Origin: Cacconaster sp045601245
Lineage (GTDB): Bacteria > Bacteroidota > Bacteroidia > Bacteroidales > UBA932
DNA length: 10,576 nucleotides
Reading direction: 5' to 3'
Assembly: GCA_045601245.1 (NCBI GenBank)
Contig: JAZRZH010000023.1
Coordinates: forward strand, 1 to 10,576
Below the pieces are notes generated by a model. It searched no databases and was not told where the DNA came from. It saw nothing but the letters and a program-made list of their open reading frames with translations. Within the stretch, counting starts at the first letter, position 1. Each line of letters starts with the position of its first letter. Both the position numbers and the translations under genes were made by a program. Below are positions 1 to 6,717 of the stretch, in pieces.

Positions 1-24
1 GATAGCGAATAAAGACTTTCTCAT
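1..24 (-). CDS. Start of an unidentified protein, cut by the left edge
   Basis: Only the first eight codons lie in the window; they read MRKSLFAI. The start is chosen because a perfect GGAGG lies at 32-36, seven bases upstream of the ATG at 24-22. Another ATG at 29-27 stops after two codons. A basic residue pair followed by hydrophobic residues is how many secretion signals begin, so an exported or lipoprotein product is possible, but eight residues cannot decide this. The gene follows the 51-residue peptide gene by 12 bases and is probably co-transcribed with it. Product unknown. Confidence 0.6.
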
Positions 25-31
25 TGCATTA

Positions 32-36
32 CCTCC
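32..36 (-). promoter_or_regulatory. Strong Shine-Dalgarno GGAGG for the left-edge gene
   Basis: On the minus strand GGAGG lies between the stop codon of the 51-residue peptide (37-39) and the ATG at 24-22, with seven bases between the motif and the start. Most other starts in this window have no such motif and are preceded by A-rich DNA, as is usual in Bacteroidetes. This site therefore both fixes the start and suggests unusually efficient initiation. Confidence 0.6.
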
Positions 37-192
37 TTAAAATGGTTTGACAGACTCGAAGAGATCGAAAGTGAAGCCAGCTCCCTTTCCGAAGTCCTCG
101 TTGCTTCCGTTTGTACCACTCGCGCAGATGATGCTCTCGCCGTTCATACTGCTGATTTCAGCAAGCGGTGACAGATAGGTAGTTTTTCTCAT
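37..192 (-). CDS. 51-residue small protein of unknown function
   Basis: This open frame starts with ATG at 192-190 and ends with TAA at 39-37. The protein begins MRKTTYLSPLAEISSMNGES and has a central IICASG segment. A Gly/Ser/Asn-rich stretch and an acidic/aromatic end (DLFESVKPF) follow. It has no membrane segment and no convincing signal peptide. The layout, a basic start with Tyr-x-x-Pro, then a hydrophobic pair plus Ser-Gly near residue 25, then a polar Gly-rich tail, resembles the many short unnamed peptides encoded in Bacteroidales genomes, often in front of surface-protein genes; that resemblance is from memory. It lies 12 bases upstream of a second gene with a strong Shine-Dalgarno. 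Upstream I see only a weak -7-like element (TGCTTTTG, minus strand, 257-250, one mismatch). I do not know the function. Precursor peptide, leader peptide and small structural protein are all possible. Confidence 0.6.
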   Translation of the reverse strand: MRKTTYLSPLAEISSMNGESIICASGTNGSNEDFGKGAGFTFDLFESVKPF

Positions 193-272
193 TGTGTCGT
201 GGTTAATATTAATAATCTGTTTAAACGATGCAATTTATGATTTTATTTACAAAAGCAGAACAGTTCCGGAGA

Positions 273-298
273 AAATACGGCACCGGAGTTCCGTATTT
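273..298 (-). terminator. Hairpin at the end of the holA-glycosyltransferase unit
   Basis: AAATACGG at 273-280 and CCGTATTT at 291-298 form a perfect 8-base inverted repeat around a 10-base loop. On the minus strand the hairpin overlaps the TAA of the GT39-like gene (299-297) and is followed by only a short T run. It may work as a weak intrinsic terminator or a 3'-end stabiliser. The rest of the gap between 193 and 296 is AT-rich and holds no other clear element. Confidence 0.45.
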
Positions 299-1442
299 AT
301 GCAAGAAGCGAATTCATCCAGCCGGTAAAGAAGAGGCCGATGACGAAAGCCGCCGCCAGGATGGCCAGTGAGCCATAAATCGCGATATTGCAGAGAATGC
401 CGGCGTTCCTGCCGCACCCCTCCCCCGCCATCTTCTGCAGCACCAGAAAGGCCCCGTGATTGATGAAGCCGAACACCGGAAGCAGATATATGGCGAGTTT
501 GCCGCTGACAAGCGACATTATCACGAAGAAAACCGCGGAAACGACAAGCAGGAACTTCGGGAGATCGTCAAAATGCATCCTGCGTGCAAGCGCCGCCACC
601 ACCACGCCGATTGTCAGAAGCGACCACGGTCCCATCGCATACCATATGGTATAGAGATAATACCAGACCGGCTGCTTGTGGTGGAATGCATTCACGGCAC
701 GGCCGGCAGTCTGGTGGAAAAGCAGATTGTTGAGATATTCCGGGCCGCCCTCGAGGTAGACCGGGATCCACCACGCCGCGCACAACACAATCAATATCAA
801 CCAGGTGCGCCAGCCCCACACCTTCTTGAAGAAATCCATCCTGCGCACGCAGAGCAGATAGGCGGGGATGCACAGAAGCGGTATCATTATACCCACCGGG
901 CCCTTCGAGAAAATGGCGAGGAATACATATATCGGAAACAGAATCTTCAGCCGCAGGCTGTCGTCCCCGCGGAACATCCGCCAGAACGTCCACAGAGCCA
1001 GGGTGATGAACATCGTCATCAGCATATCCATACGCAGGACCACCGAGCCTCCGAGGAAATAGACCGATGTCATCAGGGCCAGAAACGCCGCGCAGCGGAA
1101 ACGGCCCGTCAGCGCATCCCCGCACCATTTTTCGAGCACCCGGAGCGTCACGAACGCCGGAATCAGCGAAAACATCTCCAGCAGGAAAAGGCAATGCTTT
1201 CCGAAAACCGTCCTGAAGAGCATTATTATCCAAAGATACAACGGCGGCTTGTCGGCGTAGACCGCACCCTGATGATATAGGCACCAGAAATGGCCGTCGC
1301 GCAGGGCTTCGTCGGCTATCTGCAGGTATTTCAGCTCGTTGTCAGGAGTAACAACGCGCAGCAGCAGTACCGGCAGCAGCAACACAAAGACCACCGCGCA
1401 CCTCAGCAGGAAATCGGCATTCAGGCGTGACTTCGTTTCCAT
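297..1442 (-). CDS. ArnT/GT39-like membrane glycosyltransferase, short form
   Basis: A 381-residue, very hydrophobic protein with many predicted membrane spans. After the first span it carries VTPDNELKYLQIADEALRDG (about residues 31-50), the acidic first periplasmic loop typical of the PMT/ArnT fold; D34 and E36 are candidate catalytic acids. Next comes YADKPPLYLW (about 62-71), the conserved KPPL motif. Such GT-C enzymes take a sugar from a polyprenyl-phosphate donor and attach it on the outer face of the inner membrane; ArnT puts aminoarabinose on lipid A. At 381 residues it is well short of ArnT (about 550) and seems to lack a large C-terminal soluble domain. It overlaps the upstream LAB_N gene by 22 bases and follows a GT2 gene that could make its donor. 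The acceptor (lipid A, another glycan or a protein) is not shown by the sequence. The family call is firm, the substrate is not. Confidence 0.82.
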   Translation of the reverse strand: METKSRLNADFLLRCAVVFVLLLPVLLLRVVTPDNELKYLQIADEALRDGHFWCLYHQGAVYADKPPLYLWIIMLFRTVFGKHCLFLLEMFSLIPAFVTLRVLEKWCGDALTGRFRCAAFLALMTSVYFLGGSVVLRMDMLMTMFITLALWTFWRMFRGDDSLRLKILFPIYVFLAIFSKGPVGIMIPLLCIPAYLLCVRRMDFFKKVWGWRTWLILIVLCAAWWIPVYLEGGPEYLNNLLFHQTAGRAVNAFHHKQPVWYYLYTIWYAMGPWSLLTIGVVVAALARRMHFDDLPKFLLVVSAVFFVIMSLVSGKLAIYLLPVFGFINHGAFLVLQKMAGEGCGRNAGILCNIAIYGSLAILAAAFVIGLFFTGWMNSLLA

Positions 1443-2059
1443 ATTATCAGATTGCGTGTATAGGAGATGAATCCGCAGGCCTGTCCGAGAATAATCACCG
1501 GATCAAGTCTGAAGATGCCATATGATATGATTATCGCGGAGCCTGTCAGCGAGATGATCCAGAATCCGGCCGGAAGCACCGATTCGCCGTGGCGGGACGA
1601 ATAGACCAGCTGATAGAGAAAGCGCAGAGAGAAGATGACCTGACCGGCGGAGCCGAAGACCACCATCCACAGCGGCAGCTTCTCATTGCCGAAAAGCGAC
1701 TCCGCGACAGCTGCGGGATTGCGCAGCATCAGCGCCACGGCCACCGCCGGAGTCAGAAGCAGCAGAGCCACAACAGCCTGTCGCAGTCCCGGACGGATGC
1801 GGGCCCACAGCCCTTTCGCATTGAGATTCCAGATATATACATAGTAGCCGATCACCTGACCGAGCATTATAGAGAAGTCATTGCGGAGCCATCCGTATAT
1901 GAAGAAAATATATGACGCCACCAGGCTCAGCACCCAGAAAACGGTCGGCGAGACCACGCGCTTCGCCCTTTCGGACATTATCCACTGTACCAGGATCCTT
2001 GCCGAGAAGAGACCCTGCGCTATGAAGCCGAGGATATATACGAACGGGCTGCTGTCCAT
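1421..2059 (-). CDS. Membrane protein with two lipid-A synthase N-terminal-like (LAB_N) repeats
   Basis: A 212-residue membrane protein. Residues about 11-79 and about 136-204 align with each other: G-x-x-x-Q-x-x-F-S-x-R-x-L-x-Q, then F-W-x-x-S-L, then Y-G-x-x-R-x-D and L-G-Q-x-x-G-x-x-x-Y. Each copy matches the LAB_N family, named for the N-terminal part of some lipid-A-disaccharide synthases; the LpxB catalytic domain is absent. A hydrophobic span near residues 92-112 separates the copies. The ATG overlaps the TGA of the GT2 gene by one base, and the 3' end overlaps the GT39-like gene by 22 bases, so the three are probably translated together. Stand-alone LAB_N proteins are common next to GT2 and ArnT-like genes. 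A role in presenting or moving the lipid-linked sugar is an inference from this context. Start chosen by the one-base overlap. Confidence 0.8.
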   Translation of the reverse strand: MDSSPFVYILGFIAQGLFSARILVQWIMSERAKRVVSPTVFWVLSLVASYIFFIYGWLRNDFSIMLGQVIGYYVYIWNLNAKGLWARIRPGLRQAVVALLLLTPAVAVALMLRNPAAVAESLFGNEKLPLWMVVFGSAGQVIFSLRFLYQLVYSSRHGESVLPAGFWIISLTGSAIIISYGIFRLDPVIILGQACGFISYTRNLIIWKRSHA

Positions 2060-2790
2060 CAGATATTGCTTGAAATGACGTTATTGGAGGTGTAGCGGCT
2101 GCGCATCCATCGGAAGGCGAAGCAGTCCACAAAAGGGCCCCACAGCCTGTTGCCGAGGTGATATTTGGCAGTTCCGGCAGTGCGCGGATAGTGCCGCACC
2201 GGGATTTCGAGGCATCTGCCGCCCTGCATCTGTATCAATGCCGGGATGAATCTGTGCATCCCGCGGAAAAGCGGCAGCTCGCGTGCGAAGGAGGTCTTCA
2301 TCACCTTGAGCGGACAGCCAGTATCAGTAATCCCGTCGCCGGTCATCATCCTGCGCCAGGAATTCGCGATCTTAGAAGATGCGCGCTTGACGAAGCCGTC
2401 CTTGCGCTGCGCACGGATGCCCAGCACCAGGTCATATTCGCCCAGATGCTCCAGCAGCAGACTGAAATCCTCAGGATCGGTCTGGAGATCGGCGTCGATA
2501 TACCCCACGTATTCGGAGCCGCAGGATGCGATGCCTGCCTTCAACGCTCCGCTCAGGCCCGTATTGCGGCCGAGATCGATGTAGAAGAAATTGTCGTGAC
2601 GGGCGCAGAGGTCGTGCACCAGAACCTCTCCGCCGTCTGTGGAGCCGTCATTGACAAAGAGCACGCAGGCCGGAGCGGCCGGACAATGGCCGAGATACGC
2701 CCCCAACCTCTCCTCAAGGGCCGGAACATTCTCCCTCTCGTTGTAATACGGCACCAATATGGTGAATCTGTAATCCGATGTCCTGTTCAT
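2059..2790 (-). CDS. Family 2 glycosyltransferase, dolichol-phosphate-mannose-synthase-like
   Basis: A 243-residue cytoplasmic GT-A enzyme. Visible motifs are ILVPYYNERENV (residues 11-22), FVNDGSTDGG (45-54), the metal/nucleotide-sugar DAD at 99-101 within YIDADLQTDP, DTGCPLKVM (156-164), and RTAGTAKY (203-210), which corresponds to the R-x-x-G-x-S-K-Y signature of DPM1/ArnC-type enzymes. These enzymes move a sugar from a nucleotide donor to polyprenyl phosphate. The length suits the soluble DPM1-like form; the two C-terminal membrane helices of ArnC are missing. It starts 11 bases after holA and its TGA overlaps the LAB_N start by one base. The likely role is to supply a polyprenyl-phosphate sugar to the ArnT-like enzyme at the end of the unit. 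Which sugar it uses cannot be read from the sequence. Confidence 0.88.
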   Translation of the reverse strand: MNRTSDYRFTILVPYYNERENVPALEERLGAYLGHCPAAPACVLFVNDGSTDGGEVLVHDLCARHDNFFYIDLGRNTGLSGALKAGIASCGSEYVGYIDADLQTDPEDFSLLLEHLGEYDLVLGIRAQRKDGFVKRASSKIANSWRRMMTGDGITDTGCPLKVMKTSFARELPLFRGMHRFIPALIQMQGGRCLEIPVRHYPRTAGTAKYHLGNRLWGPFVDCFAFRWMRSRYTSNNVISSNI

Positions 2791-2801
2791 AGGAATAATC
2801 T

Positions 2802-3863
2802 TTATGCCAGTATCCTGCTTATCAGTTCGGTGAGGAGCTCGCCGTCGGTGGCATTCCCTCTGGCGTTGCTCTTGCTGCGCCAGTCATACTCGCGAAGAAG
2901 CGATATGACCTTCATTGTCTTCTTGAAAGGATAATTGCGGAGCGCCGTGTCGTACTCCGAAGCGAAATAAGGGTTGATACCCAATTGGGATAGGACTTCC
3001 TGACGCGGCACTCCGGCCTGCACCAGAGCGTGGAAGCGCAGGACCTTGATGAAATGGCTCGACAGGGCCGCCATCGTCATCTGTATGGGGAAACGCTTCT
3101 CCGAATCACCGAAGAACTTCGCAATCCTGTAGCACTTGCCGGCATCCTTGAAAGAGAGCGCCTTTGCCAGCTCGAAAGCCGAATAGTCGCGGCTCACGCC
3201 CACATTTTTCTCGATGTCGGAAGCGGTTACATCCTTCGTCTCCTCCGGCATCATCTTGACCAGTTTGTCGACCTCCAGCACGATCTTGCTGACATCGATG
3301 CCGGCATATTCCGCGAGCAGCGCCGCCCCGTCAGGGGTGATTCTCAGGCCGCGTTCCGCAAAATACTCCTCGATCCATTTCGCCATCCTGTAATCTGCAA
3401 TCTGGTTCGACTCGAAGACGACACCCGCCTTGCAGGCCTGCTTGTAGAACGAAGTGCGCTTGTCCACATTCTTTCCACCGGACTTCGCCGGATCGTTGGG
3501 GCTTTTGAAGCAGATCACCAGCACGGTGGTCGGCATCATAGCCTCGAAATAGACCGCGATGTCCTCTAGTTTCGACATCATCTGGGCCTCCTTCACCACC
3601 ACGACCTGCCTAGAGACCATCATCGGGAACTGCCTTGCCGTGCTCACGACCTGGGCCGCAGTCACGTCGGCGCCATAGTACACCACCTGGCCGAAATCCC
3701 GCTCCTCAGGCGGCAGAGCCCTCTCCATAATCTCATCGCAGAGCGCGTCGATGTAGTAGTGCTCCTTGCCGAAAAGCAGATAGAACGGCTTGATGTCCCC
3801 CGTCCGGATTTCGGCGCGGAGGGCCTTGAACTGCTGTGTCGTATCGGTTGTCTGTCTGGCCAT
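2802..3863 (-). CDS. holA: DNA polymerase III subunit delta
   Basis: A 353-residue protein that matches the delta subunit of the clamp loader along its length. The N-terminal AAA+-like region has KPFYLLFGKEHYYIDAL (about 25-41) and a VVVVKEAQMM strand (about 87-96). The middle has LAEYAGIDVSKIVLEVDKL, the typical delta segment, followed by an alpha-helical collar region to the C terminus. Delta opens the beta sliding clamp during clamp loading at the replication fork; like other deltas it shows no Walker A motif. The length is normal (about 340 residues). It is the first gene of a minus-strand unit whose other members are envelope glycosyltransferases, an association by transcription rather than obvious function. 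A perfect -7 box lies only seven bases before the ATG, so the message may have almost no leader. Confidence 0.93.
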   Translation of the reverse strand: MARQTTDTTQQFKALRAEIRTGDIKPFYLLFGKEHYYIDALCDEIMERALPPEERDFGQVVYYGADVTAAQVVSTARQFPMMVSRQVVVVKEAQMMSKLEDIAVYFEAMMPTTVLVICFKSPNDPAKSGGKNVDKRTSFYKQACKAGVVFESNQIADYRMAKWIEEYFAERGLRITPDGAALLAEYAGIDVSKIVLEVDKLVKMMPEETKDVTASDIEKNVGVSRDYSAFELAKALSFKDAGKCYRIAKFFGDSEKRFPIQMTMAALSSHFIKVLRFHALVQAGVPRQEVLSQLGINPYFASEYDTALRNYPFKKTMKVISLLREYDWRSKSNARGNATDGELLTELISRILA

Positions 3864-3870
3864 AGTTCCG

Positions 3871-3878
3871 CAAATATA
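3871..3878 (-). promoter_or_regulatory. -7 promoter box TATATTTG for holA
   Basis: The minus strand reads TATATTTG, a perfect match to the Bacteroidetes -7 consensus TAnnTTTG. Seven bases separate it from the holA ATG (3863-3861), so transcription should begin at or next to the start codon. I see no clear -33 TTG at the usual distance. It lies back to back with the plus-strand box at 3892-3899. Confidence 0.65.
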
Positions 3879-3891
3879 CGAATAAATGTAT

Positions 3892-3899
3892 TATCTTTG
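3892..3899 (+). promoter_or_regulatory. -7 promoter box TATCTTTG for the nuclease-fold/cca pair
   Basis: TATCTTTG matches TAnnTTTG and is followed by GC, as often seen in Bacteroidetes promoters. Only four bases separate it from the ATG at 3904. It overlaps the coding extension that would begin at the ATG at 3886, and so argues for the later start. A message from this box would be leaderless or nearly so. Confidence 0.68.
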
Positions 3900-3903
3900 C
3901 GTT

Positions 3904-4314
3904 ATGGACAAAGAGGAGATTTTCGATCCGCTGCGCAAAAAGAACGTCCGGAGAACTCCGGAGGAGGAAGTGCGACAGAGCGTCATCAGATGGCTCAACG
4001 AAGCGCAGGGCGTCCCCGTCACGATGATGGCCAGCGAATACGGCTTCACTTACAACGGCCGACAGTACCGCGCGGACATTCTGGTCTTCGACCGCACCCT
4101 CCACCCTTTGCTGCTTGTCGAATGCAAGGCCCCTTCCGTCACACTCGACCGCAACGTCATCGAACAGGCCATCCGCTACGACCGTGTGCTCGACGTGAAA
4201 TATATCCTGATAACGAACGGGAAAACATCTTACCTTTGCCGCCGCGACCCGCATACGGGGGATTTCGCCTTCACGGCGGAAGTTCCGACTTATGAACAAA
4301 TGCTGAAACAATGA
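3904..4314 (+). CDS. Small HsdR-N-like protein with PD-(D/E)xK nuclease fold
   Basis: A 136-residue single-domain protein. It has the restriction-endonuclease-like core: an acidic first helix (PEEEVRQSVIRWL, about 19-31), D58 in YRADILVFD, and E73-C-K75 in LLLVECKAP, giving the D...ExK catalytic pattern. The layout matches the type I restriction enzyme R-protein N-terminal family (HSDR_N_2), but no helicase, specificity or methylase gene is near, so it is not a restriction system by itself. Short orphans of this type next to replication and tRNA genes are familiar in Bacteroidetes; their role is unknown to me, with DNA repair a guess. Its stop overlaps the cca start in an ATGA, suggesting coupled translation. 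The start at 3904 is preferred over 3886 because the -7 box lies between them. Confidence 0.82.
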   Translation: MDKEEIFDPLRKKNVRRTPEEEVRQSVIRWLNEAQGVPVTMMASEYGFTYNGRQYRADILVFDRTLHPLLLVECKAPSVTLDRNVIEQAIRYDRVLDVKYILITNGKTSYLCRRDPHTGDFAFTAEVPTYEQMLKQ

Positions 4315-5708
4315 CCGAAGCCCTCAAGAACCATATATTCGAAATCATCTCGGAAGAGGCCGCCTCCCTTGGCGTAAGAGCCTTTGTGATAGGCGGTTTT
4401 GTGCGCGATTTCTTTCTGCAGCGTCCCTGCAACGACATAGACGTCGTGGTGGAGGGCAGCGGCATAGCCATAGCCGAAGCGGTGGCGAAACGCACCAGGA
4501 CCAATGTTACGGTATTCCGGAATTTCGGCACGGCGATGCTCCACTACAAGGGGATGGAGGTCGAATTCGTCGGCGCGCGCAAGGAGTCATACAACCGCAA
4601 CTCGCGCAAGCCGATAGTTGAGAACGGTACGCTCAAGGAGGACCAGGAACGCCGCGACTTCACCATCAATGCGATGGCCTTCAGCCTACAGAAAGAGGAT
4701 TTCGGAGAACTCGTGGACCCGTTCGGCGGCATCCGCGACCTCAACGAAGGCATCATCCGCACCCCGCTTGACCCGGACACGACATACAGCGACGACCCTC
4801 TCAGGATGCTGCGCGCCATAAGGTTCGCCACGCAACTGGGCTTCTCGATAATCCCGGAAAACAGGGAATCGATATTCCGCAACCGCGAAAGGCTGGACAT
4901 CCTCTCGTTCGAGCGCATAGCGGACGAACTCGGCAAGATAATGGCCACGCCGAAGCCTTCCGTCGGCTGGACGCTTATGGACGAATGCGGACTCCTCCCC
5001 TATATCCTGCCGGCACTTTCCGACCTCAAGGGCGTGGAAACCATCAACGGCCGCGGTCACAAGGATAATTTCCGCCATTCGCTCCAGGTCCTCGACAACG
5101 TGGCCGAAGCCAGCGACAAGATCTGGCTCCGCTGGGCGGCGCTGCTCCACGACGTGGGCAAGGCCCCGACAAAGCGCTACGACCCGGAACTCGGCTGGAC
5201 CTTCCACGGGCACGAATACGTCGGCAGCAAGATGATCAAGGGCATTTTCGCCAAACTGAAGATGTCCCAGAACGACGATATGAAATATGTCCAGAAACTC
5301 GTCGCGCTGCACCTCCGCCCTATCGCGCTTGTCACTGACGAAGTGACGGACTCCGCAGTCCGCAGGCTGCTCTTCGACGCCGGGGACGACGTGGACGACC
5401 TGATGATTCTCTGCAAGGCCGACATCACCTCCAGGAACGAGATGAAGGTCGAGCGTTTCAGGCGCCAGTATGAGCACGTCAAGGAAAAACTTGTGGAGGT
5501 CGAGGCGAAGGATGCCGTACGCAACTTCAAGAACCCTATCACAGGCGAACTGATAATGGAGAAATACCACATCAAGCCGTGCAGGGAGATCGGGGAGATC
5601 AAGGAATACGTCAAGGAGGCCATCCTGGACGGAGTCATCCCGAACGACTACGATGCCGCATACGCACTGATGGAAAAAAAGGCCGCGGAGATCGGCCTCA
5701 ATGGCTGA
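4311..5708 (+). CDS. cca: CCA-adding tRNA nucleotidyltransferase with HD domain
   Basis: A 465-residue class II enzyme that adds or repairs the 3' CCA end of tRNAs in the cytoplasm. The polymerase-beta-like head shows GGFVRD (28-33), the metal ligands D42 and D44 in NDIDVVV, RRDFTINAMA (114-123) and DPLRMLRAIRFA (162-173), which includes base- and ribose-recognition elements. A C-terminal HD phosphohydrolase-type domain has LLHDVGKAPT with H280-D281, and further histidines at 299 and 301, so its metal site looks intact. This two-domain form is the usual Bacteroidetes layout. The gene overlaps the preceding small PD-(D/E)xK gene by four bases (ATGA). Its last 11 bases overlap the 3' end of the opposite-strand nucleotidyltransferase, leaving no room for a separate terminator. 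Whether it adds CCA, CC or A only cannot be decided here, since only one such gene is visible. Confidence 0.92.
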   Translation: MTEALKNHIFEIISEEAASLGVRAFVIGGFVRDFFLQRPCNDIDVVVEGSGIAIAEAVAKRTRTNVTVFRNFGTAMLHYKGMEVEFVGARKESYNRNSRKPIVENGTLKEDQERRDFTINAMAFSLQKEDFGELVDPFGGIRDLNEGIIRTPLDPDTTYSDDPLRMLRAIRFATQLGFSIIPENRESIFRNRERLDILSFERIADELGKIMATPKPSVGWTLMDECGLLPYILPALSDLKGVETINGRGHKDNFRHSLQVLDNVAEASDKIWLRWAALLHDVGKAPTKRYDPELGWTFHGHEYVGSKMIKGIFAKLKMSQNDDMKYVQKLVALHLRPIALVTDEVTDSAVRRLLFDAGDDVDDLMILCKADITSRNEMKVERFRRQYEHVKEKLVEVEAKDAVRNFKNPITGELIMEKYHIKPCREIGEIKEYVKEAILDGVIPNDYDAAYALMEKKAAEIGLNG

Positions 5709-6717
5709 GGTTGCCCTTCATAAGGCTGACCACCATATGTGTCCACTCCCGTGGAGCGACCATCACAGCGAATGGCAACCGTCTGACAAACAGCAGAAAA
5801 GTGCTCCTCTTGCGGACCTTCTCCGCTGCGTCAAGATGGCGTGCCGGATTGAAATGGCCGAAATTGCCGCCTTCCATAACGATTCTGAGCAGCGGTGACG
5901 GATCGAGACGCTTCATTCCGGAAGACAGCGTCGGCAGATACCGCTCCTCCACTCCGAGATAATCCAACAGGAATGTATCCAGCATCCGCTGCCAGCGGAC
6001 CAGATGCGCACCGGAAAGACGATCCAGCAAATCAGTCCTGTCATATTTCCCATTCAGGGCTTTTGTGGCCACCGCCATATCGCACAACTGCTTCAGACCG
6101 ATGCCGGATCCTATCGCATGCTTGAGGATATGCGAACTCAGCAGCAGCATATCAGCCTCAGGTGAAGGCACCTCCACACCGGCGAACTGATCCGCCGAAT
6201 CGAAGAACTCCCGGTGATGCTCCACCGTCACATCTTTCCAGATATAATTGATACTGCCATCCGGAGCGTCATAAACCTTAACCCCGGCACTCTCCACCAT
6301 CCTTCTGGCAGATTCAAAATCACGCAGGGAGAAATAGAGGTCAATATCACCGCTGCGACGCGAAAGCGGATAAGGATAGAGGGATGCAATTGCGGGGCCT
6401 TTCTGGATAACGGGAGCAAAGCCTCTGCCGGCAAAGATTGAAATCAGTTCATCAGCAGTCTTTCCGACATGCGCGGAGCGTTTTTCGATGGCATCAAGAT
6501 CAGCAAGAAGGGCAATTCTAACCGATGGCGAAGGCATCAAGGCCTTGTCGAGATATCCTGTTCCCCGGCTGACAAGCCCGGTGACAGCCTGCCTGCGGGA
6601 CTCGGAGACAATCTCCTGCCACTGTGCGTCGGACATCGGCCCGAAAAGTTCCGTCCTCTTCCACAAAGACATTCTGACAAGCGTCAGAAGCGGCATTATG
6701 ACACCCTCTGCCTCCAT
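5698..6717 (-). CDS. NTP_transf_5-type nucleotidyltransferase family protein
   Basis: A 339-residue protein with the signature of the uncharacterised nucleotidyltransferase family NTP_transf_5: K106-G107 in VIQKGPAI, then YPYPLSRRSGDIDLYF (114-129) with D124 and D126 as metal ligands, then VEHHREF (165-171). The N-terminal helical part and the C-terminal region of about 150 residues have no motif I can name. The start at 6717 is chosen because GGAGG ends five bases upstream and the ATG overlaps the PqqD-like TAA by one base; a start at 6747 would overlap that gene by 31 bases. Members of this family occur in exopolysaccharide loci and in some lasso-peptide clusters. The likely chemistry is nucleotidyl transfer to a small molecule or peptide; the substrate is unknown. 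It is convergent with cca and overlaps it by 11 bases. Confidence 0.8.
   Translation of the reverse strand: MEAEGVIMPLLTLVRMSLWKRTELFGPMSDAQWQEIVSESRRQAVTGLVSRGTGYLDKALMPSPSVRIALLADLDAIEKRSAHVGKTADELISIFAGRGFAPVIQKGPAIASLYPYPLSRRSGDIDLYFSLRDFESARRMVESAGVKVYDAPDGSINYIWKDVTVEHHREFFDSADQFAGVEVPSPEADMLLLSSHILKHAIGSGIGLKQLCDMAVATKALNGKYDRTDLLDRLSGAHLVRWQRMLDTFLLDYLGVEERYLPTLSSGMKRLDPSPLLRIVMEGGNFGHFNPARHLDAAEKVRKRSTFLLFVRRLPFAVMVAPREWTHMVVSLMKGNLSH

Noticed and set aside
456..1280. A 274-codon plus-strand open frame
   Set aside because: It lies antisense to the GT39-like gene, its product is His/Arg/Gln-rich with no motif, while the minus-strand protein has clear membrane spans and family motifs.
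2158..2934. A 258-codon plus-strand open frame
   Set aside because: It is antisense to the GT2 gene and the holA end, which carry recognised motifs; the frame has no family features and crosses a gene boundary.
3886..3903. A start at 3886 for the small PD-(D/E)xK protein
   Set aside because: The extension is encoded by the promoter box itself; the start at 3904 begins where the conserved domain does.
3904..4314. A type I restriction-modification system
   Set aside because: Only an R-subunit-like N-terminal nuclease fold is present; no helicase, methylase or specificity gene is in the window.
4686..5570. A 294-codon minus-strand open frame
   Set aside because: It is antisense to cca, whose catalytic motifs are all intact; such shadow frames are common in GC-rich genes.
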